7,502 bases of DNA from Bacteroidota bacterium. Lineage in GTDB: Bacteria; Bacteroidota; Ignavibacteria; Ignavibacteriales; Ignavibacteriaceae. Below are positions 1 to 6,480 of the stretch, piece by piece. Position 1 is the stretch's first letter. Each line of letters starts with the position of its first letter. The translations under genes were made by a program, and so were the position numbers. Where the stretch lies: the NCBI GenBank assembly GCA_021796135.1, contig JAJYOQ010000194.1, positions 1 through 7,502 on the forward strand, read 5' to 3'. A model generated the notes under the pieces. The model searched no databases, was not told the DNA's origin, and worked only from the letters and a program-made list of their open reading frames with translations.

Positions 1-322
1 GTATAATATATCGTTTTTTAAATTATGATTTGTCCAAAAAATCTCATTTTATATTATTTTAAAAAGTAAATATTGCCCTTATTTTTTCATTTTATAATTT
101 TAGATAGGAAAAGAATTGTTAAAATTTGATTTTAATTTAATGATACATTTTTATTCAAAAGTAAAGCAATAGAATAGTTGAATTTTCTCAATACTTTGTT
201 TTTAGTTCAAATTTAAAATAATTTGATTTTTTTAAAAATCAGGCAATTTTCTTCAATTTTTAAGCTCTATTAATGAAAAAATTCTCTAATTCGCCTTCCG
301 TAAATTTCAAGATTACTTAAAA

Positions 323-340
323 TTGGCTAAAATTAGCCAA
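323..340. repeat. Perfect 8-bp inverted repeat (operator-like dyad)
   Basis: TTGGCTAA (323-330) and TTAGCCAA (333-340) are exact reverse complements separated by two A. A near copy of one arm, TAAGCCAA, follows at 351-358, exactly 18 bases after the right arm. The two-base gap is too short for a good RNA hairpin loop, so a protein-binding DNA dyad is the better reading. It lies about 60 bases before the candidate -10 box. The dyad is seen directly; the operator role is inference. Confidence 0.45.
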
Positions 341-378
341 CTTCAGGAAATAAGCCAATCCAAATATCATTTATAGCG

Positions 379-408
379 TTAAAAATCAATTATTTATAGT
401 GGTATAAT
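379..408 (+). promoter_or_regulatory. Candidate promoter with extended -10
   Basis: TATAAT at 403-408 is preceded by TGG (400-402), giving a full extended -10 element (TGnTATAAT). A possible weak -35 is TTAAAA at 379-384, with an 18-base spacer and 4 of 6 matches to TTGACA. Transcription would start near 415, leaving a leader of about 100 bases before the ATG at 516. The box overlaps the TTATAG repeats and the first copy of the 10-mer repeat. TATAAT by chance is common in DNA this AT-rich (another lies at 2-7), so support is modest. If the host uses a Bacteroidota-type sigma factor, this match would not be meaningful. Confidence 0.3.
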
Positions 409-414
409 ATTGGA

Positions 415-462
415 TTTAGAAACCTCGAATATTATGTATTTATAGCTATGTTTTTAGAAACC
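415..462 (+). repeat. Direct repeat of TTTAGAAACC
   Basis: TTTAGAAACC is present at 415-424 and again at 453-462. The copies are flanked by the TTATAGTG copies in the order TTATAGTG, 10-mer, 10-mer, TTATAGTG. The pairing suggests an imperfect duplication inside the leader or a pair of binding sites. An exact 10-mer pair within 50 bases is uncommon by chance, but nothing links it to a known motif. Confidence 0.35.
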
Positions 463-515
463 GTTATAGTGCTGATATTAAGAAGAACTTATTTTTTAAT
501 TAAAAGCAAAGTTAA

Positions 516-3500
516 ATGATGAGTAATAATACCATTCCATTTGTTGAGCAGCTTATAGCGTCAGGAGAATATGAAAAGGCAGAAACTGCCTGTTTAGACC
601 TGCTTAATGAGAACGAAAATAATTCTGAAGCTTTCAATAAACTGGGAGAAATTTGTTTGTACCGAGGTAAGTATATTGAAGCGCAAATATTTTTTGAAAA
701 GGCAGTTAAAGAAAATGGGGAAAATTATTTTGCCATAATTAATCTTGCTGATTTACATAAAAATTCAAGCGGAAAACAAACTGCTGACAATTTTCTTGAA
801 GGAATTATCGACACAACTTGCAAAAATATTAACGATATGATCAAACTTGCTCTAGCATGCGAAAAGAAGAAAAAATATGATTTTATCGAGACCATTTGCA
901 GTATTATAAATATAAGGTTCTCTGAAAATTTAGAAGTAAGTGAAATTTTAAAGAGGGTAAAAAATTATTATAGCCTTTTTTATGTTGTTTTTCCACAAGT
1001 AAATAATGAATCAGAATTAGGGAAATATTTGTATGATTTAGTGGATATTTACAAACCTAGAGTTATCTTGGATATAGGAGCAGCAACTGGTTTAGGTTCA
1101 ACGAAGATATTAGCTGAAAGTGTAAAGCAATTGAACTTAAAGGCTAAGATTTATGCTGTTGAAGCGCAGGAGGAAACTTTTAATAACTTAAAAATTAATA
1201 TTTCAGAGTATTCATTTGTTGAGCCAATTTTGGGAACGTTTATAAATATAAAAACAATACCATGTTGGGAAACTGTAATCTCTGATATAAGAACTTATGG
1301 CAAAGTATTATTGGAAAACTATTCCGAAAATGAAATTTTGAATTGGTTCGATAATAATTATGCAATTTTGAATAATCTATCTTGTATGCAAAAAGACGTC
1401 AAACTGTTAATTCGAGATGAAATATTTGATTTAGTATTTTTTGATTCTGGAGAATTTTTTGCAAAAGAAGAGCTAAAAGAATTTATAAATAAAACAAATA
1501 TTGTTGTACTTGATGACATTAACACATATAAAAATTCTTTTAATAATCAATATCTATTAAATCATCCAGACTGGATTCAAATTAAATGCAGCACAAATGA
1601 AAGAAATGGGTGGAGTGCTTTTAAAAGAAAAAATTTTTTAATGAGCAACATTAATATGAATAATGAATTAATTAATTCTGTTTATGTAAATCAAGATATA
1701 GAAGTTTTTTATGATGAAAAAGCCACTGACCTTTTGTTTAAGAATAATGATAAAAAATATTTAACAAATGAAGGAATAATTAAAGTCGATAAAGAACGAT
1801 GGGAGCAAGCACAAAAATACGAAAAGAAAACATGGATGCACTCTTGCCTAGACAGTAATGATGATAGAAACTTTGAGCATAGAGTAAGATTTAATAATTA
1901 CGATTCGTTAAAGAGTTACAAATTTGAAAATGTGATTGAACTCGGATGTGGGCCTTTTACGAATTTAAGGATTATTCTACAAGATATTAAAACAGTAAAA
2001 AAGATTTCACTACTTGATCCGCTAATTAAGGAATATTTAAAACATCCAAATTGTTCATATAAAGATGGTGTATTATTAGGAACTCCCGTAAAGATTATAA
2101 ATTCACCAATCGAAGAATTTGTCCCAATTGAAAAATATGATTTAGTTGTTATGAACAATGTTTTAGAACATTGTTATGATATCCCAAAAATATTTAATAT
2201 TATAACTTCTCTTTTGAATGATAGGGGAGTCTTCGTTTTTGCAGATGTAGCTTTTAATAGTGAACAAGTTAGAATAATTTCTGAAAAACAGTATGATGCC
2301 GGACATCCAATTCGTGTTGAAGAAAATTATCTTTATCAATTTTTAACTAAATATTTTAGGCCTATTTACGAAAAGAAATTCCTTGGACTTTATGACCAGC
2401 CAAACCGAAAAGACTTCTATTTTATAGGAGAATATAAAAATATTTCCAATCTTAATCCTCAATCTTCTAATATCCCAATCAAAAATGAAAAACCAGTGAT
2501 CCATTTTGTTTATTCAGGAGATCCGAAAAACGATAACGCTATATCGGCGCCAGGTACAATAACTAACAAATTATATCGTTACTTTGAAAAACATTATGCT
2601 GTAAAATATTATAATCTTGATGATGTTAGCTCATCAATTAATGTTGGGGAAAATGATATTATTATAGGTCATCCGCATCCGGATGAAAATACGGTAATTA
2701 AAAGACTTTTCTCAAAGTCATCAGCAGGGAAATATTTATTATGGCCATTGCACACAAGAATTCCTGAAATTAACAGATTTGCTTTAGAGTTAGCAGAAAA
2801 GGCTCATAAATTATTTATAATTAGCGGACCATATTGGTTAGACACCATTGAGAGGACGGATTATGGATATCTGAAAAATAAAATTGTAAGATTAGATAAT
2901 GCTATTGATTCAAATATTTTCCCAATGATAAAAAATAGCATTAATTCTCCAGGAGAAAGAGGATTGTTTGTTCTTGGACGCAGCGGAATAGAAAAAGGCA
3001 CAAAAGAATTATTTAACTTATTGATGAAAATAGATTGTCCATTGCTAGTTGCCGGGCATTATAACGCAGAAGATATTTCGTTACTTAATAAAAGACCGAA
3101 AACGAAATTCTTGGGAGAAATTAGTTTTAGTAATAAAAATGTAGTTGATGATATTTTAACTAAATGTGATTTTTTTATTAATATGTCGATTAGCGATGCG
3201 TCACCTACTACATTATTGGAGGCGATGTCATTAGGTTTAATCCCAATTACTACGCCACAATGCGGTTATTATTATTCTTCTATTATTTTATTATCATTAT
3301 TTGATGATGAACATAATATAATTACTATTAATAATGCCTTAAATATGGATGAAGATCAATTAAAAATTCTTCAGCTTAAGAATAGAAATATTATTGAAAA
3401 ATATCATAATTGGGATATATTTTGTGATAAAATCGGAAAAGAAATATTTCCTCGTTTAGATTCAAAGGAATTGTCTACAATAAAAAGCAAAAGAATTAAA

Positions 3501-6314
3501 GTGGCGGGAGAACATGAAGTTGAAAACAATTTGACTCAAATCGATTCAGTTTCTGTTTTTGCTAAAGAAATAAAAAAAATAATTACTGAAATACATCCAT
3601 CAAAAATTATTGAAACAGGGACATTCCACGGTACAGGAACAACAAAAATAATAGCTTCATCACTCAAAGAATTAGGGCTAAATAATACTCAATTCTATTC
3701 AATTGAGGTAAACACGAATAACCACTTAATAGCTAAAGAAAATATTAAGCTAAGTAATTTACAAGGTTATGTCACATTATTAAATGGTCTTTCATTGCCG
3801 CATTCACTCTTACCTTCAGTGGATGAGATCGAAAAAAATACCGTTAAAGAAATAGAATTTGATGATATTTTTGTCGATCATAAAGAAACTGATAGAGCAA
3901 GGTTATACTTCAATGAAACTAATTTCGAGTATGTAGAAGACGATTTATTACAAAAATGCCTTATTACTTTTGATTACAAACCTGATTTTGTTCTTCTTGA
4001 CAGCGGGGGACATATCGGCAACATTGAATTTAATTATCTTGTAGAAAAATTAAATAAAGAATGCATTATCGCATTAGATGACATTAATCATATAAAACAT
4101 CGGAAAAGTTTTATTCAAATTCAAAATGATCCACGATTTAAAATTATTACAGCATCAGATGAGAAATTTGGTTTTTGTATCGCAAAATTTACACCAGTAA
4201 ATTCAATTAAAGATGGACAAAATACTAATTATGATAAAATGCTCTTTATACGAACAGACGCAATTGGGGACAATATCTTGGCTTCCATAATGCTTAAAGG
4301 GATTAAAGTGAAATACCCCGATGTAGATATAACTGTCCTTTGTGATGAGCAAGTAATGTCATTATATGAATATTCTCCACATGTAAAAAATATCATTGGA
4401 ATTAATAAAAAAAGGTTCAATGAAGAGCTAGAATACAAACAAAAAATTATTTCAAATTTGAATACCTATAAATTTGATGTTGCAATAAATTCAGTTTATT
4501 CAAGCGAAGCTATTACAGATATTATTATGTTAGCTTCAGGAGCTAAGCAAACATTTAGGATAGACGGTAATTACGAAAATAATACACGGCAGATGGTTAA
4601 TGAAGCTAGAGAATTATCAACCTTTGTAATAAAATCAAGCGAGGGATGGCAAAGTGAAATTGAAAGGAATAAAGATTTTTTAATAGGGTTAGGGATCGAA
4701 GAAAGAAATCTTACACCCGAGATATGGCTTAGCAAGGAAGATGAAAAATTCGCTGTTCAGTTTTTTAAAGAGAATGGGCTCAATCCTAAGAAAACTATTG
4801 TTTTATTTGCAGGTGCTAGGCATGATGTTAGACTATATTATAATTATGGAAATGCGTTATCAAAATTATGTAAAGAAAATAACTTCTCAGTTATTTCGGT
4901 AGGTTCCCAAAACGATTATAAAATAAACCAGGATAATCTAGATAATATACAAGCTCCATCAATTAATTTATGCGGTAAAACTACATTAAGGCAAACGGCT
5001 GCCATTATTAAAAAATGTAGGCTGGCTGTTGGTTCGGAAACGGGAAATTCGCACATTGCATGCGCTGTAGGAACCCCTAATGTTATCATTTTAGGGGGAG
5101 GTCATTTCGGTAGATTTATTCCCTATTCTAACTTGACATCTATTGTCTCTTTACCTTTATCTTGTTATGGATGTAATTGGAATTGCAAATTTGAAAGGGC
5201 ATATTGTGTAAAGGATATAGACCCCGAATTAATATTAGAAGCAATTCAAAATAGCTTGAAAAATAAATCTGATAAACCAAGGGTTTATTATAATGAATTA
5301 CCAAATAGAGTCAGCTTTGATAATCTCGTAAGAATGCTTTCTTATTATTTACCTATCGATCAAGTCGAGCTTATCGAAGTTAAGAAGACGGGTAGAATGA
5401 CCTATAGTGAAAAAATTATCTCCTTAGTAGAAGAATCTATTCAATCAAATCATTTAGCAAATGCAAGAGAATTGCTTGACAACATATTAGTAAATGACCC
5501 TTCAAATCTGGATGCTTTAAATAACTTAGCAGTTATCGAAATACTTAAGAATAATTTCCATTCAGGTATAGAATATTTGAAAAAGGTTATTAGCTTAAAC
5601 CCTAACAACAAAATAGCCTTAGAAAATATTAGATATTTAAATAATAGATTAGGTTCAGTTCAAAATGCAACAATTAATCAGATTAATAAGGAATTTGAAT
5701 TAATTGAAATGGGGGAACAAAATGTTAAGATTCATAGTAAGATTAAAGTTTCGGCTCTCGTTTCGACATATAATTCAGAAAAGTTCATCCGAGGTTGTCT
5801 TGATGATTTGATAAATCAAACTTTATTTAAAAAAGACGAACTTGAAATCATAGTTATCAATAGCGGTTCTTTGCAAGGGGAGCATGCAATAATTTCTGAA
5901 TATGCTGAAAAATTTCCAAATATAATTTATCAACGGACTGAAAGGGAAACACTTTATGCGACTTGGAACCGGGCTGTTCATTTAGCTTCAGGTAAATATC
6001 TTACAAATGCGAATACCGACGATAGACATAAGAACGATTCATTCGAGATATTATACGATATACTTGAGGAAAAGAATGTCGGGCTTGCATACTGCGATGT
6101 ATTTGTAACCTCTGTAGAAAACGAAACTTTTTCAAATAATTCAGCAGAAAAAATTTGGATATTACCGGAATTCTCTCTTAGGCAGGCTCTTGCTCATTGT
6201 CCATTCGGGTCTCAGGTTATGTGGAAACGTTCACTTCATGAAGAGGTGGGATATTTCGATGAATCCTTTATAAGTGCAGGGGATTATGAATTTTTTTTTT
6301 ACGTGCATCAATAA
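516..6314 (+). CDS. Multidomain glycosyltransferase/methyltransferase megaprotein, N-terminal part (frame broken)
   Basis: This frame gives 1932 residues with no N-terminal signal peptide or membrane segment that I can see, so a cytoplasmic or membrane-peripheral enzyme is likely. Modules in order by residue are: TPR (about 6-77), Methyltransf_24-like A (150-372), class I methyltransferase (425-641), GT4-like (659-976), Methyltransf_24-like B (1012-1225), GT9-like (1242-1581), TPR (1628-1712) and GT2 (1745-end). An in-frame TAA at 513-515 abuts the ATG at 516, so the start cannot lie further upstream; the second ATG (519) is the only close alternative. No Shine-Dalgarno is visible. The TAA at 6312-6314 comes seven codons after GDYEF, a late GT2 motif, and the next frame continues the same domain, so this end is an interruption rather than a natural C terminus. 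Family assignments rest on motifs read by eye. The likely role is building and methylating a surface glycan; the substrate is unknown. Confidence 0.9.
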   Translation: MMSNNTIPFVEQLIASGEYEKAETACLDLLNENENNSEAFNKLGEICLYRGKYIEAQIFFEKAVKENGENYFAIINLADLHKNSSGKQTADNFLEGIIDTTCKNINDMIKLALACEKKKKYDFIETICSIINIRFSENLEVSEILKRVKNYYSLFYVVFPQVNNESELGKYLYDLVDIYKPRVILDIGAATGLGSTKILAESVKQLNLKAKIYAVEAQEETFNNLKINISEYSFVEPILGTFINIKTIPCWETVISDIRTYGKVLLENYSENEILNWFDNNYAILNNLSCMQKDVKLLIRDEIFDLVFFDSGEFFAKEELKEFINKTNIVVLDDINTYKNSFNNQYLLNHPDWIQIKCSTNERNGWSAFKRKNFLMSNINMNNELINSVYVNQDIEVFYDEKATDLLFKNNDKKYLTNEGIIKVDKERWEQAQKYEKKTWMHSCLDSNDDRNFEHRVRFNNYDSLKSYKFENVIELGCGPFTNLRIILQDIKTVKKISLLDPLIKEYLKHPNCSYKDGVLLGTPVKIINSPIEEFVPIEKYDLVVMNNVLEHCYDIPKIFNIITSLLNDRGVFVFADVAFNSEQVRIISEKQYDAGHPIRVEENYLYQFLTKYFRPIYEKKFLGLYDQPNRKDFYFIGEYKNISNLNPQSSNIPIKNEKPVIHFVYSGDPKNDNAISAPGTITNKLYRYFEKHYAVKYYNLDDVSSSINVGENDIIIGHPHPDENTVIKRLFSKSSAGKYLLWPLHTRIPEINRFALELAEKAHKLFIISGPYWLDTIERTDYGYLKNKIVRLDNAIDSNIFPMIKNSINSPGERGLFVLGRSGIEKGTKELFNLLMKIDCPLLVAGHYNAEDISLLNKRPKTKFLGEISFSNKNVVDDILTKCDFFINMSISDASPTTLLEAMSLGLIPITTPQCGYYYSSIILLSLFDDEHNIITINNALNMDEDQLKILQLKNRNIIEKYHNWDIFCDKIGKEIFPRLDSKELSTIKSKRIKVAGEHEVENNLTQIDSVSVFAKEIKKIITEIHPSKIIETGTFHGTGTTKIIASSLKELGLNNTQFYSIEVNTNNHLIAKENIKLSNLQGYVTLLNGLSLPHSLLPSVDEIEKNTVKEIEFDDIFVDHKETDRARLYFNETNFEYVEDDLLQKCLITFDYKPDFVLLDSGGHIGNIEFNYLVEKLNKECIIALDDINHIKHRKSFIQIQNDPRFKIITASDEKFGFCIAKFTPVNSIKDGQNTNYDKMLFIRTDAIGDNILASIMLKGIKVKYPDVDITVLCDEQVMSLYEYSPHVKNIIGINKKRFNEELEYKQKIISNLNTYKFDVAINSVYSSEAITDIIMLASGAKQTFRIDGNYENNTRQMVNEARELSTFVIKSSEGWQSEIERNKDFLIGLGIEERNLTPEIWLSKEDEKFAVQFFKENGLNPKKTIVLFAGARHDVRLYYNYGNALSKLCKENNFSVISVGSQNDYKINQDNLDNIQAPSINLCGKTTLRQTAAIIKKCRLAVGSETGNSHIACAVGTPNVIILGGGHFGRFIPYSNLTSIVSLPLSCYGCNWNCKFERAYCVKDIDPELILEAIQNSLKNKSDKPRVYYNELPNRVSFDNLVRMLSYYLPIDQVELIEVKKTGRMTYSEKIISLVEESIQSNHLANARELLDNILVNDPSNLDALNNLAVIEILKNNFHSGIEYLKKVISLNPNNKIALENIRYLNNRLGSVQNATINQINKEFELIEMGEQNVKIHSKIKVSALVSTYNSEKFIRGCLDDLINQTLFKKDELEIIVINSGSLQGEHAIISEYAEKFPNIIYQRTERETLYATWNRAVHLASGKYLTNANTDDRHKNDSFEILYDILEEKNVGLAYCDVFVTSVENETFSNNSAEKIWILPEFSLRQALAHCPFGSQVMWKRSLHEEVGYFDESFISAGDYEFFFYVHQ
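531..746 (+). other. N-terminal TPR segment
   Basis: Residues about 6-77 form paired amphipathic helices with tetratricopeptide spacing. The pattern A-x-x-x-x-x-x-L-L-x-x-x-x-x-N recurs, followed by A-F-x-x-L-G-x-I and A-x-x-x-F-x-x-A. It aligns without gaps over 72 residues with the second TPR segment (5397-5651), with roughly a quarter of residues identical, about what two TPR units share by consensus. TPRs normally mediate protein contacts, here perhaps with an acceptor protein or partner enzyme. Confidence 0.75.
963..1631 (+). other. Methyltransferase-like domain A (Methyltransf_24 type)
   Basis: The Rossmann motif I reads LDIGAATGLGSTK from L185 (D186, G188, G192), a typical AdoMet-binding loop. 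It is followed by the strand AVEAQ with its acidic residue. Later come FFDSG (D310) and VVLDDI (D333, D334), which fit the metal- or substrate-side strands of the Methyltransf_24/CmcI-like family. In many members the D310 region reads D-G-x-H; here the His is missing (DSGEFF), which raises the possibility of reduced or altered activity. A long insert (about residues 235-300) separates motif II from the DSG strand. The domain is repeated at 3549-4190. Confidence 0.65.
1788..2438 (+). other. Class I SAM-dependent methyltransferase domain
   Basis: Motif I is VIELGCGPFTN (V473, E475, G477, G479). It is followed by a SLLDPL strand and then LVVMNNVLEHCYD (E551, H552), the N-V-L-E-H motif typical of Methyltransf_11/23 enzymes. 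The next strand is VFVFADVAF. The N-terminal extension (residues 425-460) is charged and Trp-containing. The domain sits directly before a GT4-type module, so methylation of a sugar or of a growing glycan end is a reasonable inference. It is not related in detail to domains A and B, which lack the LEH motif. Confidence 0.8.
2490..3443 (+). other. GT4-type (GT-B fold) glycosyltransferase domain, first copy
   Basis: The domain is about 318 residues (659-976), slightly short for GT4. The C-terminal half carries the most telling motifs: FVLGRSGIEKGTKELF (R822, K827, G828), the phosphate-binding region after the linker, and SDASPTTLLEAMSLGLIP, the donor-binding helix. The usual E-x7-E pair reads D894-x7-E902, so the first Glu is replaced by Asp. 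The N-terminal half opens with VIHFVYSGDP and contains LLWPLHTRIPEIN. The donor sugar cannot be predicted. Confidence 0.75.
3549..4190 (+). other. Methyltransferase-like domain B, diverged copy of domain A
   Basis: Motif I is IIETGTFHGTGTTKII (E1033, G1035, G1039, G1041), aligning with LDIGAATGLGSTKIL of domain A. The acidic strand YSIEVN matches YAVEAQ. VLLDSGGH (D1162, H1166) and ALDDI (D1188, D1189) match FFDSGEF and VLDDI. Spacings agree: motif I Gly to the DSG Asp is 122 residues in A and 127 in B, and DSG to LDD is 23 and 26. Copy B keeps a D-S-G-G-H arrangement closer to the D-G-x-H of the family, so it looks the more likely of the two to be catalytically competent. It directly precedes the GT9-like module. 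Confidence 0.7.
4239..5258 (+). other. GT9 heptosyltransferase-like domain
   Basis: The segment of 340 residues (1242-1581) is the full length of a stand-alone GT9 enzyme such as WaaC/WaaF. It begins MLFIRTDAIGDNILAS, matching the GT9 N-terminal R-x-x-x-I-G-D signature; D1252 corresponds to the proposed catalytic Asp. VGSETGNSHIACAVGTP (1505-1521) matches the V-G-x-D-T-G-x-x-H-x-A donor-binding signature, with Glu for Asp. Where many members have K-x-W-P after the G-A motif, this one has R1439-L-Y. Near the end four cysteines (C1550, C1553, C1557, C1564) form C-x2-C-x3-C-x6-C, a pattern seen in a subset of GT9 proteins. Family membership is secure; heptose as donor is only a possibility. Confidence 0.88.
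5397..5651 (+). other. Central TPR segment
   Basis: Residues 1628-1712 form about two TPR units: ANARELLDNILVNDPSNLDA then LNNLAVIEILKNNFHSGIEY, with the characteristic A, L, P and N positions. The segment separates the GT9-like module from the GT2 module and may mark the start of a second ancestral gene unit fused in frame. There is a Met at its start (5397), but no ribosome-binding site before it. Confidence 0.8.
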
Positions 6315-6480
6315 AAGCAAATGCAATTCATGTTAAACAAGTTCTAGGTTTGTACTACGAATCCAAAGAGAATCTTTCTTATGCTAACCAAGGCAATGTA
6401 ATTCGCGAAGTTCACTCGTTTTTAGATAATTATCGGAAGAATTTAAGTTTGACGGATATTTATCCTTACCTAAAAATTCA
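5748..6480 (+). other. GT2 (GT-A fold) glycosyltransferase domain, split by the frame break
   Basis: The domain begins VSALVSTYNSEKFIRGCLDD, the GT2 nucleotide-binding start. IIVINSGS follows, with N1782 where many GT2 enzymes have Asp. ETLYATWNRAVHLASGKYL and then NANTDDRH carry the metal-binding D1835-D1836. The late motif GYFDESFISAGDYEF ends at the T10 tract. In the original frame the protein then stops after FFYVHQ. In the next frame it continues LRASIKANAIHV then VLGLYYESKENLS, exactly the segment expected after GDYEF-aromatic-LR in this family. The domain is therefore complete at DNA level but split between two frames. Confidence 0.88.
6291..6300 (+). other. T10 homopolymer at the frame break
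   Basis: Ten consecutive T follow the GAA codon of GDYE. Read as written, they give Phe-Phe-Phe-Tyr and a TAA at 6312-6314. Eight T would give Phe-Phe-Leu-Arg and restore the GT2 reading frame, matching the family pattern F-W/F-L-R; eleven T would also restore the frame with one extra Phe. Nine T gives a different frame that stops within about 15 codons. The tract is the longest homopolymer I see inside the gene. It may be an assembly or sequencing error, a fixed mutation, a phase-variable tract or a transcriptional slippage site. Confidence 0.85.

Larger units (their letters stand above)
371..469 (+). repeat. Four spaced TTATAG copies
   Basis: TTATAG occurs at 371-376, 394-399, 440-445 and 464-469, giving spacings of 23, 46 and 24 bases, that is about one, two and one units of 23. 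Two copies extend to TTATAGTG (394-401, 464-471) and two are followed by C (371, 440). AT-rich DNA produces such hexamers by chance, but four in 100 bases with near-regular spacing is more than expected. They could be regulator sites or a decayed short tandem array. No function can be assigned from sequence. Confidence 0.35.
1..515. other. AT-rich intergenic leader, no gene seen
   Basis: Stops are frequent in the frames I read through, and neither strand shows a coding-like stretch. The base composition is visibly more AT-rich than the gene downstream, with many A and T runs. No tRNA-like or rRNA-like segment is apparent and no GC-rich stem with a T-tail marks an upstream gene's terminator. 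The organised elements are all in the right half (323-480) and are listed separately: a dyad, a repeated hexamer, a repeated 10-mer and a promoter-like box. The neighbouring gene on the left lies outside the window. Confidence 0.75.

Noticed and set aside
2..7. TATAAT at the window edge as a promoter
   Set aside because: It lacks visible upstream context, is 500 bases from the gene, and TATAAT is frequent by chance here.
224..241. Inverted repeat of T and A runs (TGATTTTT/AAAAATCA) as a possible terminator
   Set aside because: The stem is almost all A-T with a two-base loop and no following T-tract of the right form; such dyads are common by chance in this composition.
1916..2158. Minus-strand open frame of 80 codons
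   Set aside because: It lies wholly opposite the methyltransferase motif region of the large gene, and its translation shows no recognisable domain; it is a shadow frame.
4229..4438. Minus-strand open frame of 69 codons
   Set aside because: It is opposite the well-supported GT9 N-terminal signature and has no features of its own.
5397..5399. ATG as the start of a separate downstream gene
   Set aside because: The frame is continuous through it, there is no upstream stop and no ribosome-binding site; only an ancestral seam can be suggested.
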